Shown here in pieces: positions 1 through 11,639 of a stretch of DNA of 64,000 bases. Position numbers and translations under genes: made by a program. Origin of the DNA: Cervus elaphus (taxonomy: Eukaryota; Chordata; Mammalia; Artiodactyla; Cervidae); contig NC_057820.1 in the NCBI RefSeq assembly GCF_910594005.1, positions 9,429,001 through 9,493,000 on the forward strand. Reading direction: 5' to 3'. Below the pieces are notes generated by a model. It saw only the letters and a list, made by a program, of their open reading frames with translations. It had not been told where the DNA came from and searched no databases. How positions within the stretch are numbered: position 1 is the first letter of the stretch; the number at the start of each line of letters is the position of its first letter.

Positions 1-127
1 ATATTTTTCAATACTATTCTCTCAAATCATCCCACTCTAGCCTTCTCCCACTGAGTCCAAAAGTCTGTTGTTTATGTCTGTGTCTCCGTTTTCTAATTTT
101 TTCAGCCAATTGTTTTCATCATCTCAG
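1..127. other. Unassigned sequence
   Basis: Pyrimidine-rich sequence before the MLT1 LTR. No repeat or gene recognised. Confidence 0.4.
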
Positions 128-573
128 GCTGTTTTAAACCGCAGACTGAGTGTTTTAGACAACAGACATTTATTTCTCATAGTTCTGGAGGCTGCGGCGT
201 CCACGATCAAAGTGCTGGCCGATTTAGTTCCTGGTGAGGACCTTCTTCCTGCCTTGCAGATGGTCGGTCACCTTCTAACTGCTTCCTCAGATACCAAGAC
301 AGCTGTGACGTCTCTTCCTTTTCTTATAAGGACACTAATTCCATGGTGCAGGTACTACCATCATACACTTTTGCTGTTGTTGAGTAGCTAAATCATGTTC
401 AACTGTTTGTGACCCCATGGACTGTAGCAGGCCAGGCTCCTCCGTCCTCCACTAGATAAGTTTATTAAACATAAATACCTTCTAAAAGGCCCATTTCCAA
501 ATACGACTAATCTGGTGGTTAGTGCTTCACCCTGTGCATTTCGAGGGGGCTGCAATTCAGTCCATATGATCAA
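128..573 (-). mobile_element. MLT1-type LTR (ERVL-MaLR), solo, interrupted
   Basis: The plus strand reads as the reverse complement of an MLT1 LTR. It has a block like 'acaacagacatttattt', then 'agttctggaggctg', then 'cttcttataaggacac', then a block like 'tttccaaatac', and ends near 'aattcagtccat'. It is an ancient solo LTR with no internal retroviral sequence next to it. It is split at about 368-452 by a ruminant SINE/LINE tail. The 107-codon open frame on the plus strand here is antisense to the LTR and is not a gene. Confidence 0.8.
368..452 (-). mobile_element. BovB 3' end or Bov-A fragment inside the MLT1 LTR
   Basis: Contains the reverse complement of the BovB/Bov-A tail: a 'gttgttgagt' start, then 'gtgaccccatggactg', then 'caggctcctccgtcc'. 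The MLT1 sequence resumes directly after it, so it is a later insertion. Too short to separate BovB from Bov-A. Confidence 0.65.
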
Positions 574-1154
574 TTATTTCTTTAGGATAAATACTTATAT
601 ATTACATATTTCAGTAGCATGACTATGTAAGAAAATACTAGAAACCTACCCTCTGAGAAAATCGAACTGTTGCTTTGTTCCATTAGCTTATGAAAGTGCC
701 TGTTTCTCTAGTGCTAAATCCTAATATATTAATATGAACGCATTTGCCAATATGTTAACATATTTTCTTATCTCATTTAAAACTTCCCTTTAGTGACTAA
801 TGTGCTAAAACTATTATGTTTATTGGTTGTTATTATTGCTTCATTTACTAATTATATACTTTGCCTGTTTTACTTTACAGTTTAACTTTTCAAATTATTT
901 TTTTAGGTTTTAAGTTCCTTTGTACCTTATTTATCCAACTTTTTCCAGCATACCATTGAAATATTTTTAAATGACTTAATGCACATTTTAATTTTTATGA
1001 TTACTTCTCATAGCACCAATGTTTTTTGTTGAAACATCTATTAACCCCATTGTGTAGCTTCTAAGACAGATTCAGTCTTATCAGTAAGTGATGTAGATGA
1101 AATACGATCCCAAGGGTTCTGATTATGGAATTTTTGCTCTTATCTCCCATAATA
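574..1154. other. Unassigned AT-rich stretch
   Basis: AT-rich sequence with no recognised repeat, open frame of note or RNA gene. Confidence 0.4.
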
Positions 1155-1320
1155 TTATGTGAGTCTAGGCAACTAACTTAGCTTCTGTGATCAGCTTCTC
1201 CGATTTTTCATCATGATGGAGAGGGGAGCAGTATGTATTTTATGGGGACTGTGAAAAACAACAAATGTAAAATGTAAAGCATTGAACACATGGTAGGTAC
1301 AGAATAAATGTCAGCTCCCT
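1155..1320 (+). mobile_element. MIR SINE, plus orientation
   Basis: Diverged MIR. The 3' half is clearest: 'atgtaaagcattgaacaca' followed by 'tggtaggtacagaataaatg', matching the MIR end 'catagtaggtgctcaataaatg'. The upstream part aligns loosely with the MIR core. Confidence 0.7.
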
Positions 1321-2526
1321 CATTAAAAAGCATAAATTAACTCTTTGTAATTGGGAAGAGCATGCTGTTACCCAGTATAGCTTCCAATATTATATAATTT
1401 GAAATTTCAATTAGGATAGCCTCATGCTTCTTCTTCCTTCCCTCTACATCTGAAGGACCTGATGATACATGCAAGAGGAATGCAAAAATCATTAAAAAAA
1501 AAAATTCTCTGAGTGCTCTGGAGGACATTTTCTCCAGATGGTGAGGGAAAGGTCCTTCGTTAGAGGCAGTTAATGACGTTCTTTATAAAGCATTTCACAT
1601 TAACTGGCCTTAAAAAGCAAGCTCTTGTGTATGTAGTCACATTACCTGAGCCAACACTCTAAGCCTCCTGCAAAGCTGAAACTTTTACACACTCCAGGAA
1701 GCACCAAGCCTGGGCAGTTCTGACTACCAGTGGAAAAACAGGCTCAAGGCAGTTCCAGGAAACTAAAACAGTGAAGTGAAAAGAGACAGTGGAACAATTC
1801 ATTCCCCAAATTTACAAAAGAATCCTTCGTGGGGAGGGAAGCAAAATGTTTGCTTTCTTTTAACTGCTGTCAATAAAAATGAAATTTATATATATTTTAC
1901 ATTAAATGCTGTGGCATTCTGAGCTGAGGGTTGACATTATGTCACACACCTTTAGTTGTGCAAATAAACACTTTAATCTCAATGGAGCTGTGGATTTGCT
2001 TATTTTGTATTAGTGCCAACCGCCAACCTGAGAATGTGCTCTGATTGCCTGGGTTTAAAGAAAACAGGATGTTAAAGTTGGGTGAGGTGAAGCTTGCATA
2101 TTAATGTGATTCTCTGGGATTAATGTTAGAAAATTGCTCTTCTATTTCAGGCAGTACCTGATGTGAGCATTTTTTGTAGTTTTTCCAGAAGGTTGTTTTA
2201 TGCATGCAAGTTGACAAGGGACCTTGATATTCTCTGAGGGAACAGTTGTTATTTATATCTGATTATGGCAATAATATGTTATGAATACTATATTATGTGC
2301 CACTGGGCTTGCAGGAGGGAGAATGCTATTTTCCTTTAAGTTGCAAACACATTTTCCAAGAAAAGTAAGTTGTCCTTCTCATTATTCTCATCTCCTGTTG
2401 AGGAGATTTTTCCTTATCACACTGGAAACCAGAACTAATGAAGAGTTCTAGGTGGGGATAACTTTCTTGTTCTTGATGTGGAAGAGATCGTGATGACCTG
2501 GAGAAGGGCAATGTAGATAGGTATTA
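1321..2526. other. Unassigned stretch
   Basis: About 1.2 kb without a recognised repeat. It has an A-run near 1493-1503 and ordinary AT-rich composition. The short open frames look random. Confidence 0.4.
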
Positions 2527-3334
2527 GGATACAAGATTGCTGGGAGAAATATCAATAACCTCAGATATGCAGATGACACCATCCTTATGGCAGAAAGTGA
2601 AGAGGAACTAAAGAGCCTCTTGATCAAGGTGAAAGAGGAGAGTGAAAAATGCTGGCTTAAAACTCAACATTCAAAAAACTAAGATCATAGCATCCTGTCC
2701 CATCACTGCATGGCAAATGGATGGGGAAATAATCAAAACAGTGACAGACTTAATGTTCTTGGACTTCAAGATTACTCCAGATGTTGACTGCAGCCATGAA
2801 ATTAAAAGATGCTTACTCCTTGGAAGAAAAATTATGACAAACCTAGACAGAATATTCAAAAGCAGAGAAATTACTTTGCCAACAAAGGCCTGTCTAGTCA
2901 AAGCTATGGTTTTAGCAGTAGTCATGTATGGCCATGAGAGGTGAACCATAAAGAAAGCTGAGTACTGAAGAATTGATATTTTTGAATGATGGTGTTGGAG
3001 AAGACTCTTGAGAGTCCCTCGGATGGCAAGGAGATCAAACCAGTCAGTCCTAAAGGAAATCAATCCTGAATATTTATTGGGAAGACTGACGCTGAAGTTG
3101 AAGCTCCAATATTTTGGTCACCTGATGTGAAGAGCTGATTCATTAGAAAAGACTCTGATGCTGGAAAAGATAGAAGGCCAGAGGAAAAGGGGATGACAGA
3201 AGATGAGGTGCCTGGATGGCATCACCGACTCAATGGACATGAGTTTGAGCAAGTTCAGGGAGACGATGAAGGACAGAGAAGTCTGGAGTGCTGCAAGAGT
3301 CTGACATGACTGAACCTCTGAACAGCAACAATGA
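2527..3334 (+). mobile_element. BovB LINE, 5'-truncated 3' part
   Basis: Starts in the reverse-transcriptase domain just upstream of the YADD box ('cagatatgcagatgacacc' at about 2564) and runs to the 3' end near 'ctgaacagcaacaatgagg'. A 100-codon frame at 2642-2944 encodes the conserved stretch after the palm domain (LNIQKTKI, then DITLPTK-like and VVMYG-like motifs). Stop codons and frameshifts make it non-functional. The left TSD is not clear. Confidence 0.93.
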
Positions 3335-3562
3335 GGTGGAAAGCAGGGGAATTGAGAAGTTGCTCTTTAATTTGTATCTCTGTCAGAATTTATGACATCA
3401 GTGATATATCTATCAATGTGTACACATTAACTCTGGGAACTTGAAAAGGTCATTCTTTTCAATTATGTTTATATTCCATTGTACTGATATCAAGTGACAT
3501 ATCCAAGTCCATGCAACTCAGGTGCAAACTGCTAAATGGGTGAATTTCAATAGCCTATCTCA

Positions 3563-3784
3563 GCATGTGTGCATGTGTGTGTGCTCAGTCGTGTCTGACT
3601 CTTTGCAACCCCATGGGCTGTGCCCTGCCTGGTTGCTCTGTCCATGGAATTTTCCAGGCAAGAATATTGGAGTAAGTTTCCATTTCCGACTCCAGGGGAT
3701 CTTCCTGACCCAGGGATTGAACACGTGCCTCCTGAATCTTCTGCATTGGCAGGTGGATTCTTTACCACTGAGCCACCATCCCCT
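3563..3784 (-). mobile_element. Bov-tA SINE, minus orientation
   Basis: Reads as the reverse complement of Bov-tA: tail 'gtgtctgactctttgcaac', middle 'ccaggcaagaatattgg', 'gggatcttcctgaccc', and tRNA-Glu-like head 'gattctttaccactgagcc'. The head is a SINE promoter relic, not a tRNA gene. Confidence 0.92.
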
Positions 3785-4424
3785 CCAAAAATATTGCCTT
3801 TCCTATTATTTCCTTTGCCATTTTTGGTCAAGGTTTAACTTTACAACATGATATATATATATTTTTCTCAACAAGAAGAAATTTCAGAGTTGAGTAGTAG
3901 TCAATGTGTTAACCCTTGGTTTCAAACATGCTCCCTTGTTTTTCAGAACTATGCAAGGAAAGATGGTAGCATTGACAAATTGAGTTTGATATTTAAATGA
4001 GGCTCTTATAACCAGGTTTTCAAGAGGCAGAACAAGAGAGACAGGAGGAAGAGGCAGAACCAGCAAACATCTTTGTGAGCTGAAGCAGCACCTGTATTTG
4101 AGAAACAGAGGGCACACATTCCCCACTGAAGCTTGGGGTTGAACAAAACCTGAAGGAACCAGTGTGTCTCCTAATGCCAATTGTCCCAAGGGTGGTAGGG
4201 TACACAGAAAGCAGGAAGGACAACTTTATGGGTCACAAATAAGTAAAAAATACATTGTATGGAAAAGAGCAAGAGATTGGGATCAAGTTGACAAATACTA
4301 GAACACAAGTCCTTCTACATCCCAGGCAACTTATTGGTCCTAGTTGAGCACTATTTTCCTAATCAATAAACCAGGGTTAAGAATAATACTTCTGAGTTGT
4401 TATAGCTGTCAAATGAACTAAACT
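3785..4424. other. Mostly unassigned; possible faint MIR at the right end
   Basis: No firm repeat. Positions about 4320-4424 resemble a decayed MIR (a 'tcaataaaccagggtta'-like segment), but the match is too weak to call. Confidence 0.3.
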
Positions 4425-4605
4425 GAAGGTCGTAAATTGTAGCCCAGGGCTAAATCTTGCCACTGCTTTCTTTGTATATAAATTTGTATTGGAGCACTCA
4501 CTTTTTAATATGTCTACAACCTGCAGAGTTGGATAGTTGTGATGAAGACTGACTTTATTTGCCTACAAATAATAAAATATTTGCTATCTGACTATAGAAA
4601 GCATT
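4425..4605. mobile_element. hAT/Charlie-type non-autonomous DNA transposon remnant
   Basis: Resembles the widespread mammalian hAT element whose consensus includes 'tttattggaacac', 'agagttgagtagttg' and 'aaaatatttactatctgg'. Here the matches are 'gtattggagcactcac', 'agagttggatagttgtgat' and 'aaaatatttgctatctgac'. I am unsure of the subfamily name and orientation. Confidence 0.6.
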
Positions 4606-5868
4606 TGTTTGCATTTGAACTAAACTATGTAAACAAAGCTAAACTAAGTAAACTATCCATTATATGGGCACAAAAGTAGTACTCACTTGAGCAACAAGTG
4701 TTAATTGTATTGCTGTTATTACCTGTGAATAAGACTGTCCAGCTGATGGAAGGAAATATAACTGTGTTAACTGTTACTTAAATTCTAAATACATAATCCC
4801 AAACAACTTGACCTGTTTTCTCCCTTTGTGCTGAATTTGTGCTTTGTTTAAGCACATGGAATAATAATGTTATTTATTCCTATCTGACTTGCTACTGCTA
4901 GGGTCTATTAGTTTTCTCCCAGGAGAAATAGTTCTGAACTGTGTGTTGTTATTGAGAATATCATTTCTTCCTTTAGCACAAGGTTTAGATTTGAGGTCAA
5001 AAAAGTCTGTTTTTTTATTTATTTTTTTTCTCACCTTGTTCTTTGGAGCTTTTCTTTCCAACTGTGTTCAAAGGAAAAGGAAGCACTGGGGTTTCTCTTC
5101 TCATCAGTTAGGGCAAAAATCATAATCTCTACACCTTATTTCTCTAGGGTCTCTCTCAGGTTCTTCTCAGGCTTCCCAAACTCTAATCATCTCTCCAAAA
5201 GGAAAGCCCTGCAGGCATTATGGTACTATATCTGCTATACTGTGAAGCCAAAAGTGGGTGTGATTCTTACCAAGGTCTTAGAATGAGTAAAGCCTAAGAG
5301 AAAGATTTATGAACCAGTCCTCTGGTCACATAGTTTTCTTCTTCAAATATTAGTAGATTGACCGTATCAGGATAAGACAGTACAGTAAGTGAGAAGTACA
5401 AAAAGAAAGACATGCTTTGCAATTTTTATATTTTTTAAATCTCTTTTACACCTTTCTGTTACTTTAGGTAGCAAAATTGTAGTCATTTACTTAAGGACCC
5501 CAGTGAGTAATCTCAAAGGCTCCATTATCATCAAACGATACCTTCTCTCTAGTGATGGAATTCTGAGATAGGGTGAACTTGATCAACTCATCAGTTAACA
5601 CAGGAAATACACAGCAAATAAGAGGTGCAAACGACCTTCAAATTTGGCCATCTATCCCCTTCCTGCCAAAGATGTGGAAAAGTAAGTCCAGCGAGTCGCC
5701 ATCCTGCTTTAAGCCACATGGTAGGAAATATAGTGTGTCAGATGTCTTACAATTTTCAAGCTGCCTTTTTAAAAATGATTTGGAAATAATCCCTCATACT
5801 ATTAACATGTTTTTCTTTTTTATTTTTATTTTTTAAATTGGAAGATAATTGCTTTATAAGAGACCCAG
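4606..5868. other. Unassigned AT-rich stretch
   Basis: About 1.26 kb with T-rich tracts (for example 5010-5030) and no recognised repeat or gene. A 14-bp near-repeat (taaactatgtaaac / taaactaagtaaac) lies near 4622-4652. Confidence 0.4.
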
Positions 5869-5878
5869 CTCAGACCTA

Positions 5879-6195
5879 ACGGGCTTCCCTGATAGCTCAG
5901 TTGGTAAAGAATCCGCCCGCAATTCAGGAGACCCCAGTTCAGTTCCTGAGTCAGGAGGATCCACTGGAGAAGGGGTAGGCTACTCACTCCAGTATTCTTG
6001 GGCTTTTGTTATGGCTTAGCTGGTAAAGAATCTGCCTGTAATGCGAGAGACCTGGGTTGGATCCCTGGGTTGGGAAGATCCCCTGGAGAAGAGATCAGCT
6101 ACCCACTCCAGTGTTCTGGCCTGGAGAATTCCATGGACTGTATAGCCCATGGGGTCACAAAGAGTCAGACATGACTGAGTCACTTTCACTTTTAC
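5879..6195 (+). mobile_element. Bov-tA SINE with two tRNA-like heads, perfect TSD
   Basis: Two tandem tRNA-Glu-like heads (5881 'gggcttccctgatagctcag' and about 6003 'gcttttgttatggcttagc') share one body and tail ending in 'cactttcactttt'. The whole unit is flanked by the perfect 10-bp repeat 'ctcagaccta' at 5869-5878 and 6196-6205, so the dimer moved as one element. This dimeric form is known in ruminants. Confidence 0.95.
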
Positions 6196-6394
6196 CTCAG
6201 ACCTAGGGATACATACAGAATGAAACTGGGAGGCTGGGGAAAGATATTGCCTATGAATGGAAATCAAAAGAAAGCAGGAGTAGCAATACTTATTCTATGT
6301 TTTATATAAAAGTTAAATTTTTATGAATAAAATAGTACCCAATAAAAAATAAAATTAAATTTATTTTTATGCACTAGGGTTTACACAAGAGTGA

Positions 6395-7235
6395 CGTTTA
6401 TTCATCCAGAGATATTTACTGATGAGTAATCAGGAGCAGGCTCCGGGAATTGGTGATGGACAGGGAAGCCTGGCGTGCTGCATTCCATGGGATCACAAAG
6501 AGTCAGACACAACTGAGGAACTGAACTGAACCAGGTGCCAATGTTACATGAATAAATAAGACAGATGAGAGTATCTGCCTCATGGAACTTACATTTTAAA
6601 GAAAGGAGCCAGAAAATTAGTAGAGACAGTCCGCCTTCTATCTGTGAGTTACACACTAGGGACATACTATGTTTACCATCTTAGGTTGGTGGAATGTGCA
6701 GATGTTGAACCCACTGTTGAGAAGCGCCATCTACAGGACTTGGGAAGCTGCCAATTTCCACAGCAGCTCCTGAAACAATTCCTCCGTGGATTCTGATGGA
6801 GGACTGTAAATGAATAATATGTATAATACTGTGATAGCAGTAAGTTCCATGATAAAAAGTAAAGCCGAGAAGGGGGGGAAGGGTTGTTGTGTTAAACATA
6901 CCAGTCACCATTAAGTAAGAGTGGTCTGCAAAAGCTGAGTGATGCTTCAGCAAAGGACTAGGGATAGAGAGTGAGCAGGTGGTGTGGGTTTGGGGGACCA
7001 AGATTTCCAGGCCAGGGGAGCATCAGAGAGAGGGCCTAGGAGCTGAATTAGAGTAAATGAGAGGGCAGTCCAGAAGATGAGAGGAACAAATGGGAAGGCT
7101 GCAGTATTCCATCAACCATTTTTAGTTGGACTTAATTTTGAGTGAAATGGAAGTCATTAAAGGTTTGCAGAAATGTTAAGTTGTCTGACTCAAACTGACT
7201 TCTGTTCGAGAATAGATTCAAAATGAATAATATAA
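6395..7235 (-). mobile_element. L2 LINE 3' region, minus orientation, interrupted
   Basis: Reverse-complement L2. Blocks in order are 'tttattcatccagagatatt', 'caggtgccaatgttac', 'ctcatggaacttacatttt', 'actgtgatagcagtaagttc', and about 7110-7190 with 'atggaagtcattaaagg'. About 6640-6800 does not match and may be a separate insertion. Split at about 6431-6531 by a BovB tail. Confidence 0.7.
6431..6531 (+). mobile_element. BovB 3' end fragment inside L2
   Basis: About 100 bp of BovB 3' terminus: 'aattggtgatggacaggg', 'gcctggcgtgctgc', 'acaaagagtcagacac', then the 'gaactgaactgaac' tail. It separates L2 blocks that would otherwise join, so it is a very short 5'-truncated insertion. Confidence 0.85.
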
Positions 7236-7253
7236 AACATGTGGTTCTGTTAC

Positions 7254-7276
7254 AGAAAAAAAAAAAATTTTTTTTC
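7254..7276. repeat. Back-to-back A-run and T-run
   Basis: A run of A followed directly by a run of T, forming a short A/T palindrome. Probably slippage at a homopolymer. Confidence 0.8.
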
Positions 7277-7289
7277 CAAGCTCTTACAT

Positions 7290-7560
7290 GTCATATAAGA
7301 CTTTCCATAATCTTGTTCCATTGATACTCTCACTCCATGTGACCATTCCTCCAGTCAAATGACCTTTAAACTTCTCTAAGAACCTGCTGGAAAACCAGTT
7401 CTCCCTCTGCCTGATCTTATTTCTTCATCTTAGCAGAACCAGCTTCTTCATAGCTTTCAAGATTCAATTCAATAAACCTTGACTCTTCTGCTAGAGGACC
7501 TTTTTCAGCTGTGTTAGTCTGATCTCTTTTCTCTAGGGATCAAGCAGCTTTGTGGACACA
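7290..7560 (+). mobile_element. Possible L2 LINE, plus orientation
   Basis: Resembles sense-strand L2 in segments such as 'actttccataatcttgttcc' and 'caagattcaattcaataaac'. The match is weak and interrupted. Confidence 0.4.
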
Positions 7561-8124
7561 CCCCAACTCAAGACTTGGCTCGGTGAATTGCTCTTGTTCA
7601 CTCATGTGTATGCTGCTTCCACTGAACTCTGAGAATGGAGACAGTCCCCCACTTGAGGCCAGCGCTCTCTGTGTATGTGTACGAAATAAATTACTAAATA
7701 ATTAAAACAAAGGATGGGTGAAGAGATTTTGGGGATCAGTTTTACAACATGGTTCCTATAGTTAGCAATATGGTACTGTCCACTTCAAGATGAAACACAG
7801 TAGATCTCTTGTAAAGTGTTATTATCACACATACACAGATACACAGACACATGAAAAGACGGAGGACACAGGGAACTCCGAGGGGTATTGAGGTATTTCC
7901 AGTCATCATATTCTCTATCCCCATGACACTGATGTTCATAGTAAGCCCGAACATGGCATCATTCTCCAGGCTTTCTCTCTTTTTCTTCATCTACCTTCCT
8001 TCGCAACAGCCATGACTAGGGACACTTAGCCAATGAGAGAATCTTTATAGACATTAAATTTGAAAACATTGTGTGGACTACCAATGCAGAATGTGTTTCT
8101 TTTGAAGAAATCTGAGCATCTTTG
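7561..8124. other. Unassigned stretch
   Basis: No recognised repeat, gene or RNA. An 82-codon minus frame at 7742-7990 has no family resemblance I can identify. Confidence 0.4.
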
Positions 8125-10125
8125 ACCTTGCAAATAGCTGAGAAAAGAAGAGAAGTGAAAAGCAAAGGAGGAAAGGAAAGATATACCCATCTGAATGCAG
8201 AATTCTAAAAAATAGCAAGAAGAGATAAGAAAGCCCTCTTAACTGAATAATGCAAAAATAGAGGAAAACAGTAGAATAGGAAAGACTAAAGATCTCTTCA
8301 AGAAAATTAGAGAGATAACAAGGGAACATTTCATACAACGATGGGCAAAATAAAGGACAGAAATGGTATGGACCTAACAGAAGTATAAGTTATTAAGAAG
8401 AAGTGGCAAGAATACACAGAAGAACTATATAAAGAAATCTTAATGACCCAAATAACCACAATGGTGTGATCAATCACCTAGAGCCTGGCATCTTGAAGTG
8501 TAAAATCAAGTGGGCCTTAAGAAGCATCACTATGAACAAAGCTAGTGGAAGTGATGGAATTCCAGCTGAGCTATTTCAAATCCTAAAAGATGATGCTGTG
8601 AAATTGCTGCACTCAATACACCAGCAAATTTGGAAAACTCAGCAGGGGCCACAGCACTGGAAAGTGTCAGTTTTCTTTCCAATCCTAAAGAAAAGAAATG
8701 CCAAAGAATGTTCAAACTACTGCAGAACTACACTCATCTCACACGCTATTTGGAGTAGGAAATGGCAACCCACTCCAGTATTCTTGCCTAGATAATCTCA
8801 TGGACAGCGGAGCCTGGCTTGCTACTGTCCATAAGGTCGCACAGAGTTGGATATGACTGAAGTGACTTAGCACACATGCACACACTAGTAAAGTAATACT
8901 CAAAATTCTCTAAGCTAGGTTTCAACAGTATGTGAACTGAGAACTTCCAGATGTTCTAGCTGGATTTAGAAAAGGCAGAGGAACCAGAGATCAAATTACC
9001 AACATCTGCTGGACCATCAAAAAAGCAAGAGAGTTCCAGAAAAAAACGTCTATTTCTGCTTCATTGACTACACTAAAGTCTTTAATATGTAGTTTACAAC
9101 AAACTGTGAAACATTCTTCAAGAGACAGGAATACCAGACCACCTTACCTGCCTCCTGAGAAACCTGTATGCAGGTCAAGAAGCAACCAGACATAGAACAA
9201 TGGACTGGTTCCAAATTGGGAAAGAAGTACGTCAGGGCTATATATTGTCACTCTGCTTATTTAACTTATATGCAGAATACATCATGCAAAATGCCGGGCT
9301 GGATGAAGCACAAACCAGAATCAAGATTGCTGGGTGAAATATCAATAATCTCAAGTATCCAGATAACACCACCCTTATGGCAGAAAGTGAAGAGGAACTA
9401 AAAAGCCTCTTGATGAATATGAAAGTGGGGGTGAAAAAGCTGATTTAAAACTCAACAGTTAAAAAAGGAAGATCATGGCATCCAGTCCCATTACCTTATG
9501 GCAAATAGATGGGGAAACAATGAAAATAGTGACAGACTTTATTTTCTTGGGCTCCAAAATCACTGCAGATGGTGACTGCAGCACAAAATTAAAAGACGCT
9601 TTCTCCTTGGAAGAAAAGTTATGACCAACCTAGACAGCATATTAAAAAGCAGAGACATTAATTTGCCAACAAAAGTCTGTCTAGTCAAAGTTATGGTTTT
9701 TCCAGTGGTCATGTTTGGATGTGAGAATTGGACCATAAAGAGAGCTGAGCACCAAAGAACTGATGCTTTTGAACTGTGGTGTTGGAGAAGACTCTTGAGA
9801 GTTCCTTGGACTGCAAGGAGATCATATCAGTCAACCCTAAAGGAAATCAATCCTGAATATTTATTGGGAATACTGATGCTGAAGCTGAAGGTCCAATACT
9901 TTAGTCACCTGATGTGAAGAACTGAATCACTGGAATACACTCTGACGCTGGAAAAGATTGAAGGCAGGAGGAGAAGGGGATGGCAGAGCATGAGAAAATG
10001 GGATGCCATCATCGACTTGATAGACATGAGTTTGAGCAAGCTCCAGGAGTTGGTGATGTACAGTGAAGCCTGGGGTGCTGCAGTCCATGAAGTTGCAAAA
10101 AGTCAGACATGACTGAGTGACTGAA
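8125..10125 (+). mobile_element. BovB LINE, long 5'-truncated copy split by a SINE
   Basis: Runs from the linker upstream of the reverse transcriptase (8200 'gcagaattc' region) through the RT to the 3' end at about 10125. Fragments: 8466-8795 encodes the RT N-terminal part (ASGSDGIPAELFQILKDDAV), and 9621-9917 the region after the palm with LWCWRRLLRVPWTARRS. Many stops and indels are present. The YADD box has decayed ('caagtatccagataac' near 9355). A Bov-tA body interrupts it at 8749-8878. Confidence 0.95.
8749..8878 (+). mobile_element. Headless Bov-tA SINE nested in BovB
   Basis: Bov-tA body and tail without the tRNA head, from 'ttggagtaggaaatggc' to 'gacttagcacacatg'. Flanked by 'cacacgcta' (8740-8748) and 'cacacacta' (8879-8887), a 9-bp TSD with one mismatch. 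BovB continues on both sides. Confidence 0.88.
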
Positions 10126-10350
10126 CAACAAAGACAACTATGTATATTTTTTTTTATATCACCTGAGAATAATCTCGCCCTTTTTAATTTGACCTTAGAT
10201 CCTGAGGTGCCATGTCTAATTCCATCAATACAACCTTCCAGAATATGGAGCAGAATAAAACAAAGAAAAATAAAGATGCATCAGCTGATAGCTCACAGAG
10301 TTTCTCTGCATTGAACCATTAATTATACCTGTGCAAATACTGAGGAGTTT

Positions 10351-10590
10351 GTGTTCGTGCATGCTAGGTCACTTCAGTCATATTCACCTTTTTGTGACCC
10401 CACGTACTTTAGCCTGTCAGGCTCCTCTGTCCATGTGATTTTCCAGGCAAGAAAACTGGAGTGGGTTGCCATGCCCTCCTCCAGGGTATCTTCCGGATTA
10501 CCTGGTTCGATGCAGTGATTGAACCTGCATCTCTTGTGTCTCTTGCATTGGCAAGTAGGTGCTTTACTACTAGTACCACCTGGGAAGTCC
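10351..10590 (-). mobile_element. Bov-tA SINE, first of a pair at one target
   Basis: Minus-strand Bov-tA with its tail near 'gctaggtcacttcag' and its head at 'accacctgggaagtcc'. Left flank is 'actgaggagttt' (10339-10350); right flank is 'attgaggagttt' (10591-10602). Confidence 0.93.
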
Positions 10591-10602
10591 ATTGAGGAGT
10601 TT

Positions 10603-10874
10603 TTGAGTGTAGTGAAAGTCCCTCACTCACGTCCAACTCTTTGCAACCCCATGTACTGGGGCCTGCCAGTCTCCTCTATCCATGGAATTTTATAGGCCAG
10701 AATACTGGAGGGGTAGTCGTTCCCTTCTCCAGGGGATCTTCCCAACCCGGGATCAAACCCAGGTCTCCCACATTGCAGGTGGATTCTTTACCATCTGAGC
10801 CCCCAGGGAAGCGTCCCTTATGTCTCTTGCATTGGCAGGTAGTTTCTTTACTTCTGGCACTACCTGGGAAGCCC
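10603..10874 (-). mobile_element. Bov-tA SINE with extra partial head, second of the pair
   Basis: Minus-strand Bov-tA. After its own head ('taccatctgagcccccaggg') comes an additional ~70-bp head fragment at about 10806-10874. Right flank 'actgaagagttt' (10875-10886) repeats the flanks of the neighbouring SINE. Confidence 0.9.
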
Positions 10875-10886
10875 ACTGAAGAGTTT

Positions 10887-11639
10887 AGACATCCACAAAC
10901 ACTCCTCAGACATTACCACCATGAGGTGGCTTTGATAAGACTCTTAAGAAAAAGAAGAAACTGAACAAATCAGGATATGTACAAATGTCTGCTTCTCTCT
11001 CTATCTCAATCAAGTCATCTTCACCAAAAACTACCTAATTTGTAGAAAATGTGTGAAATTTTCTAAGTACCATGGGATCATAAGACCATAGAAGAGTAGG
11101 GATAAAATTACATGAGGATAAGAGGGGAAGAAAAAAAAAAGTTATTTTTTATTTCTTAAAGGTCAGTCTAACTGGGTCCCACACATTGATTTTCTGAGCT
11201 GCTACAGTTAAACAATTCTCAAAAATAAATGTATTGTAGGCAATGGTATGTTTGCAACTATCAAGCTGGGCTTTAATTTGAGAATGCAATCAATAAGGCT
11301 TTGTGTTTCCATAACAGAACATGAGCAAAAAAATCTGTGATGGAGGCATATGTGTTTGTACAGTTGTTGATATTTCAGGCCAATGACTCCTTTGACGAAT
11401 GATACCCTGCTTCCAATCAATAACTCATAAGCCACAATTTACTTTTTCTTTACCTTGAACTATAACCAAAAGGAGGCAAGCATCACTATAATTTCCACTT
11501 AAAACACGGATGAGAGTTGACTGTGTGTGTGTGCATATATGTGTGCGTGTGTATGGTCCAAAGGACAAACCATGGCCACCAAAGGCAATAGATTCTTCTG
11601 TTGAGAACTGTGTGAGGACTTACAGTTGTGGATGGAGGA
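10887..11639. other. Unassigned stretch with a short GT-rich tract
   Basis: No recognised repeat except an imperfect GT-rich tract at about 11521-11553. Confidence 0.4.

Noticed and set aside
68..391. 107-codon plus-strand open frame near the window start
   Set aside because: It lies antisense across an MLT1 LTR and shows no protein family resemblance.
5879..6060. tRNA gene(s)
   Set aside because: The tRNA-Glu-like segments are heads of Bov-tA SINEs with tails and TSDs; they lack an intact tRNA fold as far as I can see.
7254..7276. A/T palindrome as a regulatory site
   Set aside because: Homopolymer slippage explains it and nothing around it suggests a function.
10339..10886. CRISPR-like repeats with spacers
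   Set aside because: The three short repeats are target-site duplications around SINEs in a mammalian genome.
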